64,000 nt of DNA. Origin: an uncultured Fidelibacterota bacterium (GTDB taxonomy: Bacteria; Fidelibacterota; Marinisomatia; Marinisomatales; Marinisomataceae). Below, piece by piece: positions 39,498 through 47,431 of this stretch (position 1 is its first letter; every line of letters starts with the position of its first letter). Location: positions 1 to 64,000 of the forward strand of contig CACGWZ010000001.1 in the NCBI GenBank assembly GCA_902576865.1, given 5' to 3'. The position numbers and the translations under genes were made by a program. A model generated the notes under the pieces. The model saw only the letters and a program-made list of their open reading frames with translations. It had not been told where the DNA came from and ran no database searches.

Positions 39498-40784
39498 TTA
39501 CTGACTCATTAAATCTAAGAATTCTTGATTTGTTTTAGTTCTGCGCATTCTATCAGTCATGAACTGCATAGCCTGTTCTGTGGACATTTCTCCTAACATT
39601 TTTCTCAATATCCACATTCTTGACAAATGTTGATCTGATAATAAAAGCTCTTCTTTACGAGTACCTGATTTGACGATATTAAAGGCAGGATAAATTCGTC
39701 TATCGCTCAATTCTCGATCTAAAACTAACTCCATATTACCTGTCCCTTTAAATTCTTCAAAAATCACTCCGTCCATTTTACTTCCGGTATCAATTAAAGC
39801 AGTGGCAATAATAGATAAACTTCCACCTTCTTCCGTATTTCTTGCTGCTCCAAAGAATTTTTTTGGTTTTCTTAGGGCATTTGAATCAACACCTCCAGAT
39901 AATATTTTACCACTATGGGGAATCACGGCATTATGCGCACGCCCTAACCTGGTAATACTATCCAATAGAATAACAACATCTTTACCACATTCAACTAATC
40001 TCTGAGCCTTAGCAAGAGCCATATCAGATACTTGAACATGTCTTTCTGGTCCTTCATCAAATGTGGACGCAATAACTTCTGCGTCAACACTTCTTTTCAT
40101 ATCTGTAACTTCCTCAGGTCTTTCATCAATCAGAAGAATGATGAGAATAGTATTAGGGTGATTTCTTCTAATTGCGTTAGCAATTTTTGAAATTAAAATT
40201 GTTTTACCGGTTTTAGGCTGAGCTACAATTAAACCACGTTGGCCCTTACCAATTGGAGCAACCATATCCATTATTCTCATCGACATATCGCTTGTATTGG
40301 AAAGGTTAAATTTTTCATTTGGATGAAGCGGTGTGAACTTGTCAAACTTTCTTTGATCTTTAATTTTCTCCGGATTCATTCCGTTGACCTTTGTTAGCTG
40401 TAGAAGTGCATGAAATCTTTCCTTTGATTTAGGAGCTCGAGTACTTCCTTCAACAAAGTGGCCAGTTTTAAGCTTGAATCGCTTAATTTGTGATGGGCTA
40501 ACATAAATATCTTCAGGTCCGGGCAAATAATTATCATTCACACTTCTTAAAAATCCATATCCATCAGGTAAAATTTCTAAAACTCCGGCTGCCATTTTAT
40601 CACTTTTCTGGCTATCATTGTTTACAGGAGATTTTTTTGTCTCTTGATTAACTGGAACATCTTTTGAAGAAATAACGTTGATTAGCTCATCTTTTGACAT
40701 TGATGAAGATTTTTCAATTTCCATTTGTTTTGCTATTTCTTTTAGTTCAGTTAGTTTTTTGTCTTTTAAATCAGTTAGTTTCAT
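39498..40784 (-). CDS. rho: Transcription termination factor Rho
   Basis: Hexameric RNA helicase, 428 aa. It has an N-terminal Rho-N/SAP-like part ([20 protein letters not shown]), a short polar linker, the RNA-binding cold-shock domain ([15 protein letters not shown]) and an ATPase domain with P-loop [13 protein letters not shown], Walker [10 protein letters not shown] and the Q-loop [19 protein letters not shown]. The C-terminus ([11 protein letters not shown]) is complete. The linker is short compared with the large insertions seen in some FCB-group Rho proteins. Ribosome site GAGGAATT before the ATG. Confidence 0.97.
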   Translation of the reverse strand: MKLTDLKDKKLTELKEIAKQMEIEKSSSMSKDELINVISSKDVPVNQETKKSPVNNDSQKSDKMAAGVLEILPDGYGFLRSVNDNYLPGPEDIYVSPSQIKRFKLKTGHFVEGSTRAPKSKERFHALLQLTKVNGMNPEKIKDQRKFDKFTPLHPNEKFNLSNTSDMSMRIMDMVAPIGKGQRGLIVAQPKTGKTILISKIANAIRRNHPNTILIILLIDERPEEVTDMKRSVDAEVIASTFDEGPERHVQVSDMALAKAQRLVECGKDVVILLDSITRLGRAHNAVIPHSGKILSGGVDSNALRKPKKFFGAARNTEEGGSLSIIATALIDTGSKMDGVIFEEFKGTGNMELVLDRELSDRRIYPAFNIVKSGTRKEELLLSDQHLSRMWILRKMLGEMSTEQAMQFMTDRMRRTKTNQEFLDLMSQ

Positions 40785-40842
40785 AATTCCTCGATTGTTG
40801 TGAAAATTGTTAGGGGAGAGTCACCTTGAAATATAAATTACA

Positions 40843-42090
40843 CTATATATTACCTTTGTCAAAGGAAAAATCAAAAAATTTATAGACGTATTTAGCAATA
40901 TAATGACTTCCAAAAATGACTTTTGGTCCACCAAATCGTTTATCTTTTAAAAATGAAAAAGCATCATTTAAATCTTGTATAAATTGGAAATTTTTTAAAC
41001 TCTTTTGCGCTTTAATATCTTCTTTTGAAAGGATATCTTTTGATGGTATTGTAGAAATAATTAAGTCTTCAAAAGCATTTTTGAATAAACTAATAATTTC
41101 AGACCTTATTTTATCATTTTTTATTACAACCAGCCCCATCGGTTTTTGATTGTAAATATTATATAAGTCTGAGGTTAGAATTTTTACTCCTGAACTATTG
41201 TGCGCTACATCATAAAATATATCTTCTTCCATTTGCTGCATTCTTCCTGGCCAAAACCATCGATTTAAACCGTCTTGAATTTGAATATTGGTAATGTCTT
41301 TAAATTCATTTTTTATTGTTTCAATAGCCAAAACTGCATTTTCAGCCTGAAAAGATCCAGCTTGAGGCAGAATGTATTTTGAATCATTGTATTGAAAATG
41401 AAGGGTGTTAGTTTTGTGTTCTAATGTATTAATGTGATCTTTATTAATATAGTTTGTTTTGGTCTTTTGGTTTATTGAAAATCTATCAATTACTTCTACT
41501 ATCTCTTTCTTTGTGTTTATTGTTGTATTGGGTATGGCTTTTTTTATGATACCACATTTCTCTGAAGTTATTTCTTCAACTGTCTCACCCAAAAGGTGTG
41601 TGTGGTCAAAATCAATTTCTGTTATGATGGTATGAATAGGTAACAATACATTTGTTGAATCCAATCTTCCTCCAAGCCCAGTTTCTATTATCGCAATATC
41701 AATCTTATTTTTTCTGAAATAGTCAAATGCCATTGCTGTCGTAGCTTCAAAAAATGTAATTGAGTTTTTTTCAAAAAAATCCTTATAAGTTTTCGTAAAA
41801 CTTATTATATCATTATTGCTTATTGGCGCTCCGTTTATTCTTATTCTTTCATTAAAATTAATAAGGTGAGGAGATGTATAAAGACCAACCTTTTTACCAG
41901 AATTTTGTAAAATTTTTGCAATTATAGATGCTGTGGAGCCTTTACCATTTGTTCCAGCTAAATGAATTGATTTAAATTCATTATGCGGGTTGTTACATTC
42001 GTGAAGAATTTTATTAATATTTTCTAGACCTAGCTTTATTCCTCTATTATGCAGCTGATATAAATATTCTAATGTTGAATCAATCATCAT
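40843..42090 (-). CDS. folC: Dihydrofolate/folylpolyglutamate synthase
   Basis: Mur-ligase family enzyme (415 aa) that adds glutamate to dihydropteroate or folates. The ATP loop is HLAGTNGKGSTASIIAKIL, followed by GLYTSPHLINFNERIRING (folate site), IIETGLGGRLDSTN and TEIDFDHTHLLGETVEEIT (carbamylated-lysine region and substrate site). The C-terminal glutamate-binding domain is shorter but present. The stop overlaps nothing. The start codon touches the end of the amidase gene by one base. Confidence 0.94.
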   Translation of the reverse strand: MMIDSTLEYLYQLHNRGIKLGLENINKILHECNNPHNEFKSIHLAGTNGKGSTASIIAKILQNSGKKVGLYTSPHLINFNERIRINGAPISNNDIISFTKTYKDFFEKNSITFFEATTAMAFDYFRKNKIDIAIIETGLGGRLDSTNVLLPIHTIITEIDFDHTHLLGETVEEITSEKCGIIKKAIPNTTINTKKEIVEVIDRFSINQKTKTNYINKDHINTLEHKTNTLHFQYNDSKYILPQAGSFQAENAVLAIETIKNEFKDITNIQIQDGLNRWFWPGRMQQMEEDIFYDVAHNSSGVKILTSDLYNIYNQKPMGLVVIKNDKIRSEIISLFKNAFEDLIISTIPSKDILSKEDIKAQKSLKNFQFIQDLNDAFSFLKDKRFGGPKVIFGSHYIAKYVYKFFDFSFDKGNI

Positions 42091-43241
42091 TATAGCGTTT
42101 TTTGATATTGTTCTACTGCTCGATATATTGCTGTGGCTAATTGATCTCGATATTGAGGACTTCTAAGCTTCTTCTCCTCCGAAGGATTTGAAATAAACCC
42201 AAGTTCAACCAGCACATTTGGCATTGAAGCGCGTGCCAAAACAACAAACCCTGCTTGTTTTACACCTCTATCTTTACTTTGTACTCTTTTTTTGATTTCT
42301 TTTTGAACTAAGTCAGCAAAAGTTTCACTATTCGCTGCAAAGGATGCTTGGGCCATTGTCGCTTGGATTAAATCTTCCCCCGACAAATCTTTTCCTGCTG
42401 GACCTTCTAGCTCTAGTACAGCATTTTCTCTAGCAGCAACTTTTGCAGCATATTCGTTTTTATTTAATCCAATCAAGAAAGTTTCAAATCCACTAGCTCT
42501 TCTGTCTTCCGCAGCATTCGTGTGAATACTTATGAAAAGACTGCCTTTATTATCATTTGCTATCTTAGTTCTCTCGCTCAACCGTAAAAAGACGTCTTCA
42601 TCTCTTGTCATGATTACTTTGACGTTCATATTTCTTGAGATTTTTTTTTCAAGTCTCTTTGCAACATCTAATGCAATATCCTTTTCTTTTGTTCCTCTAT
42701 ATCCCACCGCTCCAGGATCTTTGCCTCCATGCCCAGCGTCTATTATAATAGTTTTGAACTCCCATTTTTCTTTTTCATTACTAAGATCAACTGTTTTGAT
42801 CGTTTTTTTGTCATCAGAAGTTGATGTAAATCTGATTTCATCATTTTTGTAACGAAAAGATGAAGGTTCAGATAAGTTTTGTACAATCGTAAAGAATGAT
42901 TCAATAGGTATATAATAATCATTGTTTTGATTTATTACTTTCGAAGAAAGCTGAAATAAATTGTCTTCTATCTCAATGAATGTTATTTGGTTAGTGACTT
43001 TAATTTTTTTATCGTTGATGTAGAAAATAACTTTTTGAGTCTTTTCGTTTATAAAATTTCTTGAATCAGTAATTACAATTAAATCATTTACTGAAAAGAG
43101 CTTGTTATTTTGAATGGTATTAATTTCCCCTAAGAATAAGTCATTCTTAAAAACTTTCAACTTTGATTCACCTGTTCCAAATAGCTGCGAGAATAAAAGA
43201 ATAGTAATAAAAATTTGAAAATATGCTTTTAGTAATTTCAC
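42090..43241 (-). CDS. N-acetylmuramoyl-L-alanine amidase (Amidase_3)
   Basis: 383-aa exported cell-wall hydrolase that cleaves the bond between muramic acid and the stem peptide. A signal peptide (about 1-22) is followed by a beta-rich N-terminal region of about 150 residues in which copper-amine-oxidase-like or AMIN-like folds are often found. The zinc site follows in order: IIDAGHGGKDPGAVG (His), KEKDIALDVAKRLE (Glu), SLFISIHTNAAEDRRASGFE (His) and VLVELGFISNPSEEKKL (catalytic Glu). It is the first gene of the 21-kb minus-strand series, preceded by a terminator. Confidence 0.93.
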   Translation of the reverse strand: MKLLKAYFQIFITILLFSQLFGTGESKLKVFKNDLFLGEINTIQNNKLFSVNDLIVITDSRNFINEKTQKVIFYINDKKIKVTNQITFIEIEDNLFQLSSKVINQNNDYYIPIESFFTIVQNLSEPSSFRYKNDEIRFTSTSDDKKTIKTVDLSNEKEKWEFKTIIIDAGHGGKDPGAVGYRGTKEKDIALDVAKRLEKKISRNMNVKVIMTRDEDVFLRLSERTKIANDNKGSLFISIHTNAAEDRRASGFETFLIGLNKNEYAAKVAARENAVLELEGPAGKDLSGEDLIQATMAQASFAANSETFADLVQKEIKKRVQSKDRGVKQAGFVVLARASMPNVLVELGFISNPSEEKKLRSPQYRDQLATAIYRAVEQYQKTL

Positions 43242-43267
43242 TATTTAAATTATTATAAAAATAATAT

Positions 43268-43295
43268 AAAAGGGCTCAAATATTTGAGCCCTTTT
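43268..43295 (-). terminator. Intrinsic terminator after the small membrane protein pair
   Basis: Perfect palindrome AAAAGGGCTCAAATATTTGAGCCCTTTT, flanked by AT-rich bases. It lies 30 bases after the stop of the 70-aa gene on the minus strand, just before the amidase start, and works in both directions by sequence. Confidence 0.85.
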
Positions 43296-43325
43296 ATATA
43301 TCAGTCAATGTAGAAGAAAACTAAA

Positions 43326-43538
43326 TTATTTTTTCATCAACATTGCAACAATCATAACTGCTACTAAACCAGCAACTCCACCATCTCCAATTGCATTCAC
43401 TGCATTACCAATGCCCGCAATAACGCCAAAGATGTCATCGTAAAGTATACCAATAATAGTACCAGCAACAATCAAATTGATTAGTAAGCCTGTTATCATG
43501 CTTAAAAAATCATTGATTTGTTTTATCTGATTTTTCAT
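43326..43538 (-). CDS. Small two-helix membrane protein B (70 aa)
   Basis: 70 aa, second gene of a tandem pair. A short amphipathic N-terminus (MKNQIKQINDF) is followed by two hydrophobic helices (about 12-33 and 36-67) split by GILYDD and ending with KK. It aligns with the upstream 68-aa protein at GIL-[YF]-D and GG-[VL]-[AT]-GL, which marks the two as paralogues. Strong ribosome site (GAAGGAGAA, 7 bases before ATG), so high translation is expected. No family recognised; holin-like or other small pore/membrane proteins are possible, with no evidence for any. A perfect terminator lies 30 bases after. Confidence 0.75.
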   Translation of the reverse strand: MKNQIKQINDFLSMITGLLINLIVAGTIIGILYDDIFGVIAGIGNAVNAIGDGGVAGLVAVMIVAMLMKK

Positions 43539-43560
43539 TGTGTTTTCTCCTTCGAGCTTT

Positions 43561-43587
43561 TAGAGCTCCTCATGTTGAGGAGCTCTA
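43561..43587 (-). promoter_or_regulatory. Perfect 12-bp hairpin between the small membrane protein genes
   Basis: TAGAGCTCCTCA-TGT-TGAGGAGCTCTA, on both strands. No T-run follows on the minus strand, so it is not a classic terminator. It sits 22 bases before the start of the second gene. Its arm CTCCT could alternatively pair with the second gene's ribosome site AGGAG, so it may tune the ratio of the two proteins or act as a processing site. Confidence 0.5.
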
Positions 43588-43608
43588 TTTATTAGTAAAT
43601 ACTGGTCC

Positions 43609-43815
43609 TTATAATAGTGATAAAAATACCACCAGAACTAGAAGTCCTGTTAGTCCACCATTAAGAAAAGTATCTACAAAACCCATTATACCACCTAGTG
43701 CGTCAACTGGGGTGTCGAAAAGAATTCCTGCAAAAACGAAAAAGATAATTGCAGCTTTTACAACACTTGTTAAACCGTCTAACGCATTACTCAACATTGA
43801 ATCCCATGAAGCCAT
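43609..43815 (-). CDS. Small two-helix membrane protein A (68 aa)
   Basis: 68 aa, first gene of the pair. N-terminal MASWDSMLSNALDG, helix 1 about 16-32 (IFFVFAGIL), a turn with FDTPVDALGG, helix 2 about 44-68 (GGLTGLLVLVVFLSLL), with no charged C-terminal tail. Its paralogue follows 70 bases downstream. It is preceded by an excellent ribosome site (AAGGAGGAA), but only 32 bases upstream lies a terminator, so mRNA must read through it. The family is not recognised. Confidence 0.75.
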   Translation of the reverse strand: MASWDSMLSNALDGLTSVVKAAIIFFVFAGILFDTPVDALGGIMGFVDTFLNGGLTGLLVLVVFLSLL

Positions 43816-43847
43816 GTTATTCCTCCTTGATTAGTTAATAACTAGTT

Positions 43848-43889
43848 AAAAAAAAGGCAAAAACCCTATAAACTTATAGTTTTTTTGCC
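43848..43889 (-). terminator. Terminator in the leader of the small membrane protein operon
   Basis: On the minus strand GGCAAAAA-AA-CTATAA pairs with TTATAG-GG-TTTTTGCC (8 bp plus 6 bp around a 2x2 internal loop), followed at once by eight T (43855-43848). The next gene's start codon is only 32 bases further on and no promoter fits between. The first arm is also the end of a 26-codon ORF, the layout of a transcription attenuator. Confidence 0.75.
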
Positions 43890-43946
43890 CCCATCATTAA
43901 TCATGTCAATATGATTAAATTCTTTAAAAAGTTGCCAAAAATTCAT
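43866..43946 (-). CDS. Putative 26-aa leader peptide overlapping the attenuator
   Basis: ATG 43946 to TAG 43868-43866, beginning MNFWQLFKEFNH and ending KKTISL. The ATG lies only about 5 bases after the expected transcription start of the 43957-43985 promoter, so it would be translated as an almost leaderless message. The ORF covers the entire first arm and reaches into the second arm of the terminator, so a ribosome that completes it would melt the hairpin. No run of one amino acid is present, so it would sense translation in general, not one charged tRNA. Confidence 0.45.
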   Translation of the reverse strand: MNFWQLFKEFNHIDMINDGGKKTISL

Positions 43947-43956
43947 TTTATTTATA

Positions 43957-43985
43957 ATTATAGTCTCTTTTTTTGGGCTAATCAA
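43957..43985 (-). promoter_or_regulatory. Near-consensus promoter of the small membrane protein operon
   Basis: On the minus strand TTGATT (43985-43980), 17-base spacer containing AAAAAAA, TATAAT (43962-43957). The -10 box is a perfect match and the spacer is ideal. Expected start is about 43950. Confidence 0.75.
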
Positions 43986-44108
43986 CCTTTTTCAAGTACT
44001 CTTGTTCAAATAAATAATATTTCATTGACAACTATTTTTAATTATGTACACACAAAAAATGTTGAATTCTATTATTTCATATGACAATAATAGACATTAA
44101 CTTTTTTG

Positions 44109-45392
44109 ATGAGAGAAAAACTCAAACCAATAATCGAAAAAGTTCATGCAAGAGAGATCTTAGATTCACGAGGCTTCCCAACAGTTGAAGTAGAAATTAC
44201 AGCATCAGGTCACAAAGGTATATCGGCAGTTCCTTCTGGAGCATCTACAGGAGAGTTTGAAGCTCTAGAATTGAGAGATGGGGACACCAAAAGATTTCAT
44301 GGTAAAGGTGTTCTAAAAGCAGTAAGTAATGTTATTAACAATTTTGGACCTGCGTTAATTGGCAAAGATGCGAGCAACCAAAAAGAAATCGATGATCTCC
44401 TTATTAATATTGATGGTACTTCAAACAAAAGTACATTCGGAGCAAATGCAAGCCTGGGGATATCAATGGCTTGTTCTGTAGTTAGTGCTGCTTTCTATAA
44501 CAAACCAATATATAACTATTTAAACCCTAAAAGTAACATAATGCCTATTCCTATGATTAATGTACTAAATGGCGGAATGCATGCAGATAATGGTTCAGAT
44601 CTTCAAGAAATCATGTTATTCCCACACGGCGCAAAAAAATTTAAACACGCTCTTCAAATGGGCTCTGAAGTATTTCACTGTTTAAAAAAGGAGTTGAAGG
44701 ATCAAGGAATGAGCACAACTATAGGAGATGAAGGCGGATTTGCTCCGACATTACACTCCAACGATCATGCAATTGAACTTCTTCTTAATTCTATCGAAAA
44801 AGCTGGGTTTAATGTTGGAAGAGATATTTCTTTAGCTTTAGATGTAGCAGCTTCCAGTTTTTATAAAGATAATAAATATCATTTAAAGGTTGATGGAAGC
44901 ATTCTAGATACTGATGGAATGATTCGTTTTTATGAACAATTAATTACTAAATACCCAATTGTTTCAATTGAAGATGGTCTTGATGAAAATGATTGGGAAG
45001 GTTGGTCTATTATGAATGAGGTGCTTGGTTCAAAAATTCAAATCGTAGGTGATGATTTAACTGTAACCAATCCACATAAGCTACAAAAAGCAATTGAGCA
45101 AAGTTCAATAAATTCAATATTAATTAAATTGAATCAAATTGGTACTGTTTCAGAAACTATTGAGGCTATACAGCTAGCTAAATCGAATGATATGAATTAT
45201 ATCATTTCACACAGATCTGGTGAAACTGAAGATACTTTCATATCTGATCTATCAGTTGCAATGGGAGGTGGACAAATTAAAACAGGTTCAGTATGCCGAA
45301 CTGACAGAACAGCTAAATATAATCGCCTTCTTAGAATTGAAGAAGAAATCGAAAATTCAAGACTATGTAATAGTTTAAGTTTTATTAAATGA
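44109..45392 (+). CDS. eno: Enolase
   Basis: Converts 2-phosphoglycerate to phosphoenolpyruvate in glycolysis. ATG at 44109 preferred over the TTG one codon earlier (family start REKLKPIIEKVHAREILDSRG). 427 aa. Catalytic and magnesium residues: GDEGGFAPTL (general acid Glu), SLALDVAASSFY (Asp), PIVSIEDGLDENDWEGW (Glu), GDDLTVTN (Asp), LIKLNQIGT (catalytic Lys) and ISHRSGETEDT. The promoter is not clear; the upstream 160 bases are shared with the divergent small-protein leader. A 4-base overlap with ftsB follows. Confidence 0.97.
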   Translation: MREKLKPIIEKVHAREILDSRGFPTVEVEITASGHKGISAVPSGASTGEFEALELRDGDTKRFHGKGVLKAVSNVINNFGPALIGKDASNQKEIDDLLINIDGTSNKSTFGANASLGISMACSVVSAAFYNKPIYNYLNPKSNIMPIPMINVLNGGMHADNGSDLQEIMLFPHGAKKFKHALQMGSEVFHCLKKELKDQGMSTTIGDEGGFAPTLHSNDHAIELLLNSIEKAGFNVGRDISLALDVAASSFYKDNKYHLKVDGSILDTDGMIRFYEQLITKYPIVSIEDGLDENDWEGWSIMNEVLGSKIQIVGDDLTVTNPHKLQKAIEQSSINSILIKLNQIGTVSETIEAIQLAKSNDMNYIISHRSGETEDTFISDLSVAMGGGQIKTGSVCRTDRTAKYNRLLRIEEEIENSRLCNSLSFIK

Positions 45393-45682
45393 AATCATTT
45401 TTATCACTAACAAATATTTTGATGGTCACAATTATTTTTGGCTGTATCTCTCTGCTTATATTTAGTGATAGGGGACTGATTAATTTATGGTCTCTTAAAA
45501 AAGAGAAGCAACAAATTCAAAATGAAATCAATGATCTAAGAAATCAAATTGCTATGCTTGAAAAAGAAGAAGAAAAGTTAAAATTTGACGAAAAATATAT
45601 TGAAAAAATTGCTCGAGAAAAATTTAAAATGGTTAAACCTGGTGAAAGAGTTTTTAAAATAGTTGATGAGGATTCTAACTAA
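45389..45682 (+). CDS. ftsB: FtsB/DivIC-type cell division protein
   Basis: 97 aa bitopic septum protein: short N-terminus, one membrane helix (about 8-28), then a leucine-zipper coiled coil (about 32-70, KKEKQQIQNEINDLRNQIAML) and the conserved tail EKIAREKFKMVKPGERVFKI. It would form the periplasmic FtsQLB core of the divisome. The eno-ftsB order is conserved in many bacteria. Overlaps eno by 4 bases; its 3' end overlaps recO by 8 bases tail to tail. Confidence 0.9.
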   Translation: MKSFLSLTNILMVTIIFGCISLLIFSDRGLINLWSLKKEKQQIQNEINDLRNQIAMLEKEEEKLKFDEKYIEKIAREKFKMVKPGERVFKIVDEDSN

Positions 45683-46349
45683 ATAAATCTTTTGCAACCT
45701 TAAAAGATTTTACATCTGGAAAATGATATCTCACTATCTCTGACATAAATCTAGTCATTATTTTTCTATCATAATAAGGGCTAGTTTTTGATTTATGCAT
45801 TTCATTAAGATCTAAATCAAATATTAAATTCAAATCGTCTAATATATTTGGTGTTTTTTGCTTAAAACGTAGGATTATTGGATGTTTTCTTGCACTTAAA
45901 ATGTCATATCCGCTGTTTTTGAGAAAATGTAATATAAAGTAATAAAAAGCATCATTAAGGTTTTTGTTATTTTTGTCAAAATAGTTCATTACTAACTTTA
46001 ATGTATCATATGTATCAGCATCTGGAATTTCTTCGTCATAACTTTTATCAATTATTTCTAGCATAGACGTGCAAAGTACTATTTTTTTTAAGTCTGCACA
46101 AATATTCCTCCAATCACATATAAGTTTTACACTATAAACTGGATGTATTTGTTTTTTTGGATGGTGCGTATAATCAATCTCAATCTCGTTTAACTGCTGA
46201 TATATTGCTTTATTAGGAGATTTTTGCCTCATTGCTGCTTTTACAATGTATGTGGACTTACCCTTCTCACGCGTAAACAACCTAATTATTAAACTTGATT
46301 CCTTAAAGATTGTTGTTTTTAATACAAATGCGTGGGATTTAATTTTCAT
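45675..46349 (-). CDS. recO: DNA repair protein RecO
   Basis: 224 aa. N-terminal OB fold (KSHAFVLKTTIFKESSLIIRLFTREKGKSTYIVKAAMRQ) is the diagnostic part; the helical C-terminal domain is present but without the four zinc cysteines (no CxxC). RecO loads RecA onto SSB-coated DNA together with RecR. It is the last of three overlapping minus-strand genes (proS, SMP-30-like, recO) with an ATGA overlap. Confidence 0.88.
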   Translation of the reverse strand: MKIKSHAFVLKTTIFKESSLIIRLFTREKGKSTYIVKAAMRQKSPNKAIYQQLNEIEIDYTHHPKKQIHPVYSVKLICDWRNICADLKKIVLCTSMLEIIDKSYDEEIPDADTYDTLKLVMNYFDKNNKNLNDAFYYFILHFLKNSGYDILSARKHPIILRFKQKTPNILDDLNLIFDLDLNEMHKSKTSPYYDRKIMTRFMSEIVRYHFPDVKSFKVAKDLFS

Positions 46350-47431
46350 TTTGGAATTTCTATTTTCCCCCAGCCTGCATGTGTTAAGCTGCCAAAATAT
46401 AAATCGTTTTCATATTGCTTAACACTCGTAATTGGAGAGTAAGCATCATCTGCTTTGTATTGTAGGTTATGGACTACATTGCCACCTTCATCTATGCCAA
46501 GAACAAAAGAATGATTAATTGGTTGTGGCTGCAACGATTCTGGAAGTCTTAAAACCATTTTTCTTAAAAGCGGTTTATTCGATGAGATTTCAACAAAGTT
46601 GTGTCTGGGATTAAATAGTGCAACCCAAAAAATACCTTTTTCATTTGAAAATACATTATCAGGAAAACCGGGCAAGTTTTCTATAAAAATTTCTGAGGTT
46701 CCAGCTTTATCTCCTTTTAGCCAATATTTTTGTATTCTATACATAAATGTTTCATTGATCAAAACAAAGGATTCATCACTACTAAGTGCTACTCCATTTG
46801 CAAAGTATAAGTTTTTTAATAGAGTTGTTGTTTTTTGGGTTTTTGGATCATAAACCAATAATCTTCCATTGGCGGAATGTTCAAAAAGCTCTAATCTATC
46901 ACTGCCATACCCATATTTGCTTGATGCATCTGAAAAATAAATTTTACCGTCGCTTGCGATGTCTAAATCATCTACAAACTTAAACGGTATATCATCTGAA
47001 TCTGATTTAATCGATAAGGAAGTAACTTTTCCGTTAACATCAATTGAAATAAGTCCTTGAATGGCATCTGCAACGATTAAGTTGTCTTCTAAATCAAAAG
47101 CCATCCCTAGTGGCCTACCTTGTGTATTAGAAAAAATGCCTTCACTACTCATTATTATGCCATTGTCATAGCCTACATAGATTTTATCATTTTTTAGGAT
47201 AATGTCTTCAGGACCACTGTATCCATCGTTGGTCCAAAATATCTTTATGTCTTTTAATTCTTGATTCAAGGAGTATATATAATCTGCTCTACTGTCCCTA
47301 GGGCTTTCCCATGAGTTTGGCTCTACTGGAACTGGCCACACCAAGAAATAGACTATGATAGCGATAAGTAGAAATAAAATTGAGTTTGAAATATTAATAC
47401 CGTTTTTCACTTCACTAGTAAGCTTTAGCAA
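46346..47431 (-). CDS. SMP-30/strictosidine-synthase-like beta-propeller protein, membrane anchored
   Basis: 361 aa. One N-terminal membrane helix (about 14-34) places the six-bladed propeller outside the cytoplasm. Blade sequences typical of the strictosidine synthase-like branch are present: GRPLGMAFDLEDNLIVADA, FVDDLDIASDGKIYFSDAS, NGRLLVYDPKTQKTTTLLKNL, FANGVALSSDESFVLINET and LPGFPDNVFSNEKGIFWVAL. Family members are lactonases or have unknown activities; the substrate cannot be inferred. The start overlaps the proS end by 17 bases. Confidence 0.85.
   Translation of the reverse strand: MLKLTSEVKNGINISNSILFLLIAIIVYFLVWPVPVEPNSWESPRDSRADYIYSLNQELKDIKIFWTNDGYSGPEDIILKNDKIYVGYDNGIIMSSEGIFSNTQGRPLGMAFDLEDNLIVADAIQGLISIDVNGKVTSLSIKSDSDDIPFKFVDDLDIASDGKIYFSDASSKYGYGSDRLELFEHSANGRLLVYDPKTQKTTTLLKNLYFANGVALSSDESFVLINETFMYRIQKYWLKGDKAGTSEIFIENLPGFPDNVFSNEKGIFWVALFNPRHNFVEISSNKPLLRKMVLRLPESLQPQPINHSFVLGIDEGGNVVHNLQYKADDAYSPITSVKQYENDLYFGSLTHAGWGKIEIPK

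Noticed and set aside
43540-43834. Plus-strand ORF opposite the small membrane protein genes
   Set aside because: It is the antisense frame of the small protein pair and includes the hairpin; no initiation site, no family pattern.
45675-46349. RecO without zinc cysteines, considered as degenerate
   Set aside because: Several functional RecO proteins lack the zinc site; the OB fold is intact, so this is not unusual enough.
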